Of a stretch of 64,000 nucleotides of DNA, positions 51,501-63,500 are shown in pieces; the stretch's first letter is position 1, and every line of letters starts with the position of its first letter. Source of the stretch: Casuarius casuarius (taxonomy: Eukaryota > Chordata > Aves > Casuariiformes > Casuariidae); NCBI GenBank assembly GCA_003342895.1, contig PTFA01000192.1, positions 1,203,378 to 1,267,377 on the forward strand, given 5' to 3'. The position numbers and the translations under genes were made by a program. The notes under the pieces were generated by a model, which saw only the letters and a list, made by a program, of their open reading frames with translations, was not told the origin of the DNA and did not search any database.

Positions 51501-54500
51501 AGCAGTGTGCCCCTCCTTGCTGATGTGCTGCTATTCATGCAGTCAGATACCCCTTGCGTAATTATTGAGACCACTGTGAGGACAGAGGTATGAGAAAAGA
51601 TTGCCAAAGCAAGACCAGGAAACTAATACATACCAAGGATTTGTGGGGGAGAAGCAGGGAAATGAGGAAGGAAGGGAAGGAATAGAAGGAAAAGGGGGGC
51701 AGAGAAGTACAGTGAGGTTTAGAGGAAGATGGGGAACTGTTTTCTTGTCACTCAGACATTTTCAAAATTTCAGCAACAAATTGTGCAGAGGTATTTGTGA
51801 AAACCTCAAAGGAAAGCCTTGCAGAAAGTGACTGACCACAGATTAGCTGCTTTTGTGGTTTGGGGACTCAGCTGGGGGAGGGAGAGATCTTTCTCCATCC
51901 CTTGCTTCAAAAAATACTCAAGTTCTTTGCACAAAGTGAAACAGCCCCTAGCCAGGTGACAAGAGTATAGAGTAGGACGTGGGATATGCTTGGTCACCCT
52001 TGGCTGTCTGAATGGCTGTGAGGCTCCTGACCATTTCTAGTAAAACTATACGGTTCAGATTTTGCTAGGAACGTAATCTATGATGAAGGTAGTAAATGTG
52101 GAATGAAATAACAGTGCAAAGGAGGCTCCATCCAGCTCCACTCTAATATCATCCATGGTCCTTCACATGGTCCTCCCTACAGAGCCTGTCCCCAGGGAAN
52201 AGTGGCAATTTTTTCCCATAGCTTCAGGGCTCTTTCAGGTCTGACTCTCTGAATTTGCCTTCTTTCTAGCCAGAGGAACTGACCAACATCTTGGAGATCA
52301 GCAATGTTGTCTTTACGAGCATGTTTGCCCTGGAGATGATCCTGAAACTTGCCGCTTTTGGGCTCTTTGATTACCTCCGCAACCCCTACAACATCTTTGA
52401 CAGTATCATCGTCATCATCAGGTGACAAAGGCCTTGCGGGTCATCTGAAATACATATAGAAAAGAGCACCACAGAGCTTGGACATTTTCATGTGCTTTTC
52501 ACAAAAGGGTTTAGCAGCTAAAAAAGAAGGGGAGCTGAGCTGATGGACAGGGAAAAGGACTGGAAGACTGAGATGTCCTTTTCCAAAACTCTGGGTGATG
52601 TTGGGCAAGCCACATAGTGTTTCTGCCCCTCAGTTCCCTCCTCTGTAGAACAGAGGCAATCACAGCTGCTTTGGAAGTCTGCAGAAAGTATTAACTGTGA
52701 ATTATTTTGCAAAATTCATAAGTGAAGAAAACTACAGTGGTTTAGAGTTTGGTAGAGGAACTTACCTTGCTGGGACTTAATGCTGCAATCGTTTTCTCAT
52801 TCCTGCAACATGTAGTGCCATGTTTATGTTCTGAAGGGAGAAATGCATGCTTCTACACTTAAGTATAAGCCTTCAGTATACACACCCAATTATACCTTGT
52901 TCATGAAGATTTCTCTCTCTGACCCTCATAAAACACTGCCAATGCAGTGGTGATAACCTGAATTAGCATTGTTATTCCTCTCTCTCTCCCATTTATTCAC
53001 TTCTCTTTTTCTTTGTTCCTTGCACCTTCTGTGCCTGTCTCGGGGCCATAGCATCTGGGAGATCATCGGCCAGTCGGATGGGGGCCTCTCCGTGTTGAGG
53101 ACTTTCCGCCTCCTGCGGGTGCTAAAGCTGGTGCGTTTCATGCCTGCGCTGCGGCGCCAGCTCGTGGTGCTGATGAAGACTATGGACAATGTAGCCACCT
53201 TCTGCATGCTCCTCATGCTCTTCATCTTTATATTCAGGTGAGGAGGCAGTTGCCTCACAGTAATTTGGAGAGATGCTGCCTGGCTCATACTGACAACTTC
53301 AATGTGTGAGTGCATGACTCATCTTGCCCATTGCTCTAGGTTTAGGCAGCACTGAGAGACCTTTATTTGTGCATAAAGGCTGAGGCCACTGCTGCCCTAA
53401 ATTACTTTCAGAAGCTGAAGATTTGGCCTGAAGGGGGTGGAGAAATACTGCCACCAAACATGCATCTTGAGCATGATGCCCCATTGGTAAACAATACTGG
53501 CTACAGGAACAGTTCAGTCTGGATGCTGACTATGACAGAAGGGCAGCAGAAAGCACTCAGGAAAGTCTGTCAGGGCATCGTGTGGATATGCTGTTTGCAG
53601 AGGGGGATGAAGAGAAAAGACAGGAACAAACAAGAACGATGGAGAGAGCAGATTTGAAGGCGGGCTGGAGGGAACAGCTAGAGGGCAAACTCTGAGGCAG
53701 TACATACAGGAAGCAAGGTTTATGGTGAGCTAAAGTGGTCCAGTACACAGCTCATCCTTCACGGATAGGTTCCCATGGTCTGGCTGTGTTTGTTCTGCCC
53801 CTCACCCCTGTGGTACTACATTAGCTTGTCATGGGGAAAAGCGAATCGCTCTAACAAGCTCACTTTGATGGCAAAGATATTTAAATTGGAAATAGTCTCC
53901 TCTTCCTGTCCCAACAGCATCCTGGGAATGCACATTTTTGGATGCAAGTTCAGCCTCAGGACGGACACAGGAGATACAGTTCCTGACCGGAAGAATTTTG
54001 ACTCCCTGCTGTGGGCCATCGTCACCGTATTCCAGGTGAGCCCGCTTTCCTCNCTACAGGTGGGCCAGGACAAAATTGAAGATGATCAGGAGGTGCTTTT
54101 TCTCACTGTGGAGCATTGCACTCACTCCTGATGGTACAAAAGGCTACACAAAAGGTTCCAGCATGTAATGCTGAAGGAAGAAGAACAATTGTATATTGTA
54201 AGCAAGTGACTGATATCTCTCAGACAGAGGAGCTCCTTCCTTCCTAAGAGAGAGTGGGAAGATGTGCAGTTTGCAAAGGTCACTTCTATTGCAGCAACTC
54301 CTGTGTTTAACACCATCACCCCAGCACTTGCCTGACCCCATGTACACTCTTGTTTCTTCTTGCTCAGCTAACGTTATCAGAGCAGTACAACAGCCNGACA
54401 GTGACACTGGGAAGTGGCTGGGAGGATATGGAGAAGCTAAGAGGCCTGATGTGGTCCAGATGTTTATTCTTTTACTGCCATTTTCTGGGAATCCTCTTCA

Positions 54501-57500
54501 TGTCCTTCATTCATGTTTATGTGGCCTCTGTTCCTGGTTGCAGATCTTAACTCAGGAGGACTGGAACGTCGTGCTCTATAATGGCATGGCCTCCACCTCG
54601 CCATGGGCATCCCTTTACTTTGTGGCTCTCATGACGTTTGGCAATTACGTCCTCTTCAATCTGCTGGTAGCCATCCTGGTGGAGGGGTTCCAGGCTGAGG
54701 TGAGTTGTCACAGATGCCTATTGCATGGGGAGGAAGAAGAGGGGTGTTAAGAAAGGGAGAGGTAAGACACTTTGAGGGCAACAGTGGTGGGCAAAGTATC
54801 AGTTCTCAGTCATTTCCCTGCTTAAGTTCAGGGTGGGCTTAATCCAAAAAAGTGGACAGTGATAATCCTTCCAAGGAAAGAAACAAGCCCACTGAGAAGA
54901 GTGTTCACAATTTCCATCCTCTGTAGCAGACGATACCCTACCAGGATGTGTCCTCTTCCATTCCAAAAGCAAGAAAACAGTATCTCAGCCCTCCCAGGTC
55001 AGACAGGACTCTTCCCAGTGGTCCTTCTGATGTCTGGATGCCAAGGGGAATTTTACAATTGTCCTCAACAATGAAAGAAAAGAACAATTTTTTTTTCTTT
55101 TCATGAGTTCCCAGCTTCTAAATTTGTCTGTTCCAGGGTGATGCCAATCGGTCATACTCAGATGAAGATCAGAGTTCATCAAACGTGGAGGAGTTTGATC
55201 AGTTCCAAGATGTCCAGGAAGGTTCAGGTACATTAGATCAAACAGCTTCATTTGTTCACTTTCTGCTGCTGTTTTGAAAAACGTGAATGCAGATTCCCCT
55301 GAAAATTCACTCCCATCTCCAAGGTGGAATCTACTGGTTTTCATAGCAAAAACATTTTGCAAGTTTTCTTGTAACTTGTGCATGTTCGTTTTGAACTTTA
55401 TGCCAGTTTGTGGTGTCATTTGTGGAAACTCAGAGCTGTGTTGGCATCCTGAGGAAAGTGGTACCCAAGGGAAGCAGTTCTTGAATAACTTAAAGAACAG
55501 GAAATAGGAATGAGAAAATGATACTATCTCTGCTCAGCTTCAGAGGCACCATTTAAGGAATGCTGTGTCCAGTTCTGGCACCCACATTTGGAAAGGGAAT
55601 ACAGACAAATTAAAAATGACCCAGACCAATCTGGAAATCCTGCCTCATAGTGAGAGACTAATGAACCTTAGAGAAGCTGGAGAAGTGACTTGATCACACA
55701 CACTGCAAGTGCCTACCATAAGGAGAGATTTCTGATGGTAGATGGTTCTTTAATTGAGCAGAAAAAAAGCATAATGAGATTGTAAAGGTTGGGAGCTGAA
55801 GCTAGACAAATTCAAACTGAAAAAAGCCACATATTTTAAAGGAAGGATAATTAACTGTTGGAACAGTCTGCCTACAAACTGCAGGGTAAGTTCTCCACCA
55901 CTTGAAGTCTTTCTTTGAAGATCGCAAGTCTTTCTACAGAAGGTATTATATCTCAAACAGGACTTGTTGCCACAGAGCAGCAAGAATGGCCTGCTCCACA
56001 AGGGAAGGCGAGATGGGAGCTGAGGGTGACAGCCATGCAGGCAGGGCAGGGACCACACCAACAAGGGTGCAGTACCTGCACAAGGTGAGCAGAGCAGATC
56101 AGGTGACAGTAGCAGGGTCAGCCAATGGCTCAGTGATTGCCAGGCAAGTCCACAGTGATGAGGCAGGTCCGAGGTCAGGCCAAGAAGTCAAGTCAGCAAG
56201 GCAGGGTCAGGATCAGCAAAGTACCAGGCCAGGCACAAGCATACTTAAAGCGTAGCCCAGGAAAGGACCAACAGCATGGGCCTGAGCTTAAAAGCAGCTC
56301 CCAAGGCAAGGAGCAGAGACTCCAGGCTTGTCTTATCATAGCTCTTTATCACAACTTAGCTCTTGTCACAGCAGTCTGATACAAGGTTACATGGCTGCAC
56401 AGTATCAGAGCTGACCCTGAATGCAGACAGCCATGCCCCNAGGAGAGAGGATAGGGAATAGGTAACAGAGCTTGTTGGTGCACTCAGGGCCCTGACACAG
56501 TGCAGGACTCGCCATGCAGGATATGTAACCTTTAGGATGCAACAGGGCAAACAAAAATGCTTGTTCCAGTCCTGTCAGGCTTTTAAACAGAGTGCCCCAT
56601 CCTCTCCATCCATATTGACAAATGCTCATGGTCTTTTACAGCACCTAACACACCTCTCAAAGATGTCCTGGGTCTTAAAGGTCAATCATAAGTCATTTTA
56701 AGTGACCCAGTGTAGTAGAACAGACTGGCATGAAGAGTATGATCGCAGGAATTTTAAGGTGAGCCTGAAGCATCGATGGCTGCAGTTATCCCCACATCTT
56801 TGTCTCTTCCTCAATGTCTCAGCCTAACTGCTTTAAATAATAGCCAGTGACCACCTATCTGACAGTCAGCAGGATTTGTTGAGACCTGAAGAAGCAGGTG
56901 TCCGCCCCTTACTCTTGGCACCTGGAGGCATGCTCTCCTCCGCTTGCTGCCAGGGTTTGGCCTCTTGCTCTGCCTGTCAGCATGAGTCTGTCTGACTGGC
57001 ACTCTGCTTGTCCTTCTGGCCGCAAGGGGAGTTGCCATCAGTTTTGGGGTTTGAAGGGAATACCTCAAAATCTTCACAGCTTAGACCACTTTTGCCACAA
57101 TGTCTTGAATCAGTAGGAATCAATGTTGGATTTTAACATGGCTCAACAGCCTAGACATTGAAAGAGTTGCTGGATGGTGAGAAAGCAGCCTTCTTTTCTC
57201 TTTCTTCCTCTCCCTGCATCTTTCCACGCAGATCCCAAGCTCTGTGCAATTCCTGTGACACCAAATGGACACTTGGACCCATCCTTGCCCTCTTCCAACC
57301 CACCAGTGGCTTCTGGGGGGGTCACCAATTCCTCACGCAACTCCCTGCAGCCAGACCAGATTCATGTTGCTGTTGGCTCTAGGAAGAGTAGTGTGATGTC
57401 CCTGGGGAGAATGACCTACGACCAGCGGTCCTTGGTGAGTGAATGAACAGCAAGTGGTATCATTCTTTCAAAGCCCAAGGACTCTATTTTTTTTCTGCCA

Positions 57501-60500
57501 TCATTTGGGGGTTGCAATGGAAAATTGCATTGCTGCTGCAGGCTTCCTAACACAAGTGCATAGCCTGTCCTTAGGAAGCCAGGTCAGTCCAGATTATTGA
57601 TCTATATTTCCAGATTATCAATCTATATTCTGCTGAGCGTAAAGTTCAGCTCTTTTCTATTTTTCTGGTTGGAGAGGGGGGATAGCAAGGAGACAGAGTC
57701 TTCCTCTTAGAGTGAAACATCTGTCCTCTTGTCCTTTCCCTGTTTGCCTAGAGCACAGGACAGAAAACAATGGTGCCCTACTCCCAGGTGATCCTCAGAG
57801 TGAGTTGAGAGCACAGAAGAATCTGGATGATGCAAGAATTGCCAAGTCCCATAGCAGATGGGGTTTCTGGAAGCTTTTGTTCAGATGGAGAGAGAAATTT
57901 TGACTTGGAGCTCCCCATAGCACAACCTGTTGCCCCTTAGCCCTTCCCCAGACACTGCAGGCTGTTCAGCCAACACACCTCAGACCTGTCCATCTTGTTA
58001 TATCAGCCTTTGGGCTCTCCGCCCACTGATAACACACTGCTTTGTGGGGGGATGTTGGTGCTGAAAGGGGTCATACCCCTGTTTTTTCCTAAATAGCCAG
58101 AGCTGACAGCCATGTGCTACATGAGAAGTTGCTGATGCGGTGGGACTAGACTGTAACCAACAAGCCTGTTTTTCTCATTTCTTCCTTTTACAAAAACTAC
58201 ACTCAAAGATGGTGTGTTAGATTATCCATCTCCCTGTACCTTGTGTTATCCTTTACCCCAGGGCAGTGTAAAGTGCTGCCAATCAGATTTTTGGAAAGCT
58301 TTATTCCTGCTGTGTGCTCGTGTAAGTGACAACGTCAGGCACCTGGCCTTTGGCTTTATTATTTACTTTCCCTGTAAGTGCCTCGCACACAGATGGTGCT
58401 GTAAAGTAATCACAGCCAACACTATTACTAACTTGTTATCAATCTGTTATCAGATTTACAGGGGTGACTGCTAAATTTCCACCATACAACTTCCTTGAGG
58501 GCCAAAACGGGCAATCTCCTGACTGAGGGGCCCAGGGACAAGTCTGTGATCTGAAATACAACAGTATCCACCCTCCCTGTGGCCGGAGTCACTGAGTTCC
58601 TGTCCCGCTCTCTTACAGTCCGGCTCCCGCAGTTCCCACTATGGTGCTTGGGGCCGCAGCGGGGCCTGGGGGAGCCGCCGCTCCAGCTGGAACAGCTTGG
58701 CTCGGGGCCACAGCCTGAAACACAAACCTCCCTCTGCTGAGCATGAATCTCTCCTGTCTGGGGAGAGACACAGGGCAGCAGATGGGGAGCGAGACGGGAC
58801 TAGAAGGGTGTCTCATCACCGCCGAACGCTCTCCCTGGACAACAAAGGCTCCTGCGACCTGGTGGAGTTGGCATCAGTCCTGTCTGGCTACAGAGTGACC
58901 CGTAAGCCAGGGGCAGCATCAGGGGCCAGCGAGCATCAGGACTGTAATGGTAAAATGCCCAATATTGCGAAGGAGATCTTCCCAAAGATGAACAACCGCA
59001 AAGAGCGGGGAGAGGATGATGAGGAGATAGATTATGTGAGTATTTGGTACAAGGAGTCTGAGGTTACACCTCAGTGTTGTGGGAAACCCCAACTCCATCC
59101 TTAAGGTTAGGTTTCCCTGCCAAATAGATGGGAGGGCCTGCAAAAGGTGCTTTAAGCACAGTTGGAGGGTGATATTTAGTGCAGGTCAGACCTTTTAGGC
59201 CCAAACAAGACCAGACCACGTTGCTGGGCTCTCTGCAAGGCAGTCATACTTGTGGATGGTGGGAGGAAGACAGGTGTGAGGCATGTGCATGGTTGTTCAG
59301 AGGCTGTTGTTTCTGAGCAGTGCAGCTGGTGATTTCTACAGGTTAGGAAAGGTCAGGCTTTGTGAGAAGCAAGAGCTTTGCCAAGGGAACGTTGGTGGAT
59401 CAGAGCAGGAAGCACAGGCATAAGAGATGAGGCAAGTAAGTTTTGCTGTGCCAGCCTAGGAGACTGCAATGCCAAACTGTGAGCAGATCAAAGGGTGGAA
59501 AAAATGGAGGGAGACTCAGTAGAGATTTGAACAGAAATATATCCTGTGAAATGAAATCACCTCAGAGCCCAAGTGCCAACAGAAGGCCATCCTCTCCTGG
59601 CCCTGCTGGGCTGGGATCTCTGCCTCTCATTTAGCTGAGGTATCCAGGAAATGCCATACCAGTGTAACAGAGCCACTTCAACGGCACTGAGAAGAGATCA
59701 TGGACAACATCCTACATGAGAAAGGCTACCAGCAGTTTCATTTCTATGCAGTTTGGGGATGAAATCAGATGCTGAGAGCTAAACAGACCCTGGTATAGCA
59801 GCTCCTCATCAGTGACTTGGTGCTCTTTGAGTCCATTTCCTCATTCATGGGCTAACGAAAGGCAGACCTGTGGAAGTGGTGTGTCTGGGGAACTCCAGGT
59901 AGTGGTGTTTTAGGATCAGATGAGAAAGGAAGAGTGCTTTTGTTAGGCAAGTGGGAAGGTAACCAGTGACAGTCACTTCCGCTGCGTCCCTCCAGAGCCT
60001 GTGTTTTCGTATCCGGAAGATGATGGAAGTCTACAAGCCAGACTGGTGTGAGTTACGAGAGGACTGGTCCATATATCTCTTCTCTCCGCAAAACAGGTTT
60101 GTGCTGTTTTTGCTAGCAGAAGGTTGAGAAGATGAGAGCGATTTTATTGCAGCAGCAGCCACATCCTGTAAGCTGGATATTAGGTTGTAACTTAAAGCTT
60201 ATCAGTTAGAAATACATTTTGTTTCCTCCATCTCCACTTCTCCAGCCAAACAGTATTTCTCTTCCTTGGTTCTGAAGATGAAAGGGAAGAGGAGAATCCT
60301 AAATGGCTATTGTAATTTTTTCCTCCCTTAGGAGCATTCCATTTTTCTTTTCTGTAATCATAAATATTTATAGGAAAGCAAGGTAGGGAATAATGACATT
60401 AACTAAAAAAGAAAAAAGGAATGCATTATTAATGACTCCATAACACTGATATTACCTCCCCTGGTACAAGAACATTTCATTTTCCATCCCAGTGCCAGTT

Positions 60501-63500
60501 TATCAGCAGCCATATTGTATCTTTTAGGGCAAAGTTAGTATTCTTTGTGTCTAGAAAAACATTTTGGGACAAATTCTTCCTGCTAAAGTGGTCTTCCCAT
60601 AAGAAGAAAATGCCCGTGTACCCTAGCTGACAGCATTTGCCCAAGTGTACATCACCTCTCAAAAAGAATGGGGTTTCATTATAGCTCATGGAGGAGAGCT
60701 CCATATGATACTTGTATTAATGGGCGCAGTGTCTTTCAGAGCAACTAGAGGTCTATTCCCCATGACAGCCAGACTACCTGCATTTCCTCAGCTTTCAGCA
60801 TGTGGCTGGTTGCTACAATGAAGCACAAAATGTGAGGCAGCTCTGAGTTTGGGAGGAAAACTTAACCTCTCCTCTACAGGGCAAGAGAGGAGCACAGTGA
60901 TGTAGTGGGTAGCAGACAATTCTAGTACTGGGGTGGTGGATGAAGGTTCAATTCCTTGCCCTGCTACAGACTTGCTGTGTTACCATGGGCTGCTCTGTGA
61001 TATTGCCAGGACAAGGGACATCAGTATATGTGACAGAAAAGCTGCTATGACTCTAGTCAGAGCTCAGTTTTGGCTAGAATGCTCTATTCTATCTTCATAG
61101 CTCCTAATATAACTCTGCCCAAGGCACATGTGCCTGCTTGGATTTCTCTTGCAGGTTTCGTCTCCTCTGCCAAACAATCATCGCTCACAAGCTCTTCGAC
61201 TATGTTGTGCTGGCCTTCATCTTCCTGAACTGCATCACCATTGCCCTGGAGAGACCACAGATTGAACACAGAAGCACGGTGAGAATTCCCTCCTACCTAC
61301 TCTTTAGTACGACCTCTGGCAGAGGCTTATAAGTGCTCCTGGCACTGGTACAGCCTCTGGACAAACATTGGCATTAAACACTAACTCCAACTCATCTATT
61401 CAAATGCTCATGTATTAGTAATTCACATCATATGTGCTTCTGCTGCAGGGTCTTATAACAGGGCAATCCTTCTTCATAGCAGGGTAATCCTAGTTCCCTC
61501 TATTAGAAGGTAGGAGAGTCCCACAGGCTACCCTTGGTAAGGGATGGCTTGTCAAAGGGACAGGGAAGGAGAACTAAAATAAAATAACTTCCATATGCAG
61601 CAAAGCCCCAGTGGGAATGGTATGTCATCATTCATATATGGTACTTTTGAGCTGAACTTAGTGATGGCTCAGACTGTCATGCCAAAGAGGACGCTGAGAT
61701 AACAAATGAATTGTTTTTTTCTGCATCTCTGCCTTAGCTGTCCTACAGAATATACCGTGCTTACACACAGCACAGCGGTCAGTGCTTAGGAGCACTTTGG
61801 GATGGAGTCCCAGGGCAGTGCAGCCAATCAGGACTAAGTAGCACTGATTTGCAGGAAGCATTGCACATCCCATCCACTGTGCTTTTGCAGAGCTGTGTGG
61901 GATTCTGTCCGATCTGTGACACAGGGCAGAGTCACGGTGTGAGAGCTGAAAGCTGCCCAGCACTGACCTTTGCTAGGGAGCAGCACTCTTATTCCCCCGA
62001 ATTTCAGACCCTTCACAAGAAAGCTAAAGATACCAAGTTCATAAAAGGGGTCTCACAGAATAACAGGAAGAAGTTGAGATACATTTAGGGCCTTTCTCTG
62101 TTTTTTTTTTGTTTGTTTGTTTGTTTGTTTGTAGGAGAGAATCTTTCTTACTGTGTCCAACTACATTTTCACAGCAATTTTCGTAGCTGAGATGACACTG
62201 AAGGTAAGTTACTGGAGATGGACTGCTCAGAGCCCTTGCCCCGTGTGACAGGAGCAACATGATTTATGTTTGCTCAGCACCCCTTCAGAATCTCTCCATC
62301 TTTTCCATGGACCAGCCCTGCACCCTGCCTTGGTAAGGGCAGATATTGCCTGAGGTTCAATCCCTTCTAGTCTGGCATACAAAGGACATTTATCTTAGGC
62401 TTTAAATCCACAGGGATCTTGGTGTCCGGGAGGAATAGCTGGGGTCCAGATATGGATTTTGTCATAATGTCAGATGGCCATTCCTTTCCTCCCAGAGCAA
62501 GAGTGGAGGCTATAGCAACAACAATATTAATAAAGTGCTCTTAGTTGAGATAAGTATTCTTTAGGCATCAAAGTACTTTACAACAGTGGGCAAATCTTGC
62601 TATTCCCCTTTTGTGATGAGGAAAGAGTCTCAAAACTGAATAAAGAAAGTTTCAAAACTGGGTACCCTAAGTTAAACACCCTAAAATTCATATCTAAAAA
62701 GGGGCGTGATTTTCAGGGTGTTCAGCTCTAAGACCAGTGCTGTCATTAGCTCTTGCTGGTGTTCAGAACTGCTGAAAATCAAACCGCTCATTTAGGAGTC
62801 GGAGTATGGATGTTGGTGCCCAATTTTACCTTCCAAAAAAAGGATGATCTCTGGACTAGGAGAGTTACCCCAGGTCTGTGAAATGGCCAGGAACCTTCCC
62901 TGCCATGTTCTCTCTGGTGTCCTATTGCTCAGGGGGGCAGAGGAGAACGGAAATCCTGCTGAAATGCCACTCCAGAGCATGGCCGTGTTATTTCTACAGT
63001 TACGTGCCACTGCTTTCCTCAAAGACATTTTCCTTCACAGCCTTTCAGCAAAAAGAAAGAGGCAATGAGATTTNCTGAAGTGTGCAAAATGAGTCCTTAC
63101 TGCTACCTCAGGAAGCGTTGGGTGGAGTTAATAACTGTCTTCCATCCTCCCCCTCTGTCTGTAGCTGCCCTCTACAAGGCAACATGGAGAGGAGCCATTT
63201 AACCTCCAGTCTTCTCCCCTCTCTTGCAGGTGGTCTCTCTAGGCCTGTATTTTGGGGATCAGGCTTATCTCCGCAGCAGCTGGAACATCCTGGATGGCTT
63301 CTTGGTCTTCGTGTCTCTCATTGATATTGTGGTCTCAGTGGCCTCTGCTGGCGGTGCCAAAATCCTGGGGGTGCTGCGGGTCCTCCGGCTGCTGCGCACC
63401 TTACGTCCGCTCCGGTCAGAGCCCCACTGTGCACTGCTCAGCCCTCTTGCCTTCCTGCTGTGCCCCCAGAAGGGATCCCAAAATCAGACCCCACCGTGCT

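Larger units (their letters stand above)
43899..52269 (+). other. CACNA1I intron, 8.4 kb
   Basis: GTAATG ... TTTCTAG. A CT-rich low-complexity stretch lies at 44107-44287 and a MIR-like scrap at about 44610-44690; other CT-rich stretches lie near 49.08-49.28 and 49.66-49.75 kb. I see no exon-like segment, no second gene and no further recognisable repeat. Confidence 0.85.
55228..57231 (+). other. CACNA1I intron, 2.0 kb
   Basis: GTACAT ... CCACGCAG. It carries an old CR1/L3-like LINE at 55540-55985 followed by a degenerate AGG/GTCA-rich segment at about 56000-56300. The rest (56300-57231) is unassigned. Confidence 0.9.
57435..58618 (+). other. CACNA1I intron, 1.2 kb
   Basis: GTGAGT ... CTTACAG. 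It holds a perfect 10-bp inverted repeat (57541-57580) and a 21-bp tandem duplication (57588-57629); otherwise nothing recognised. Confidence 0.9.
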
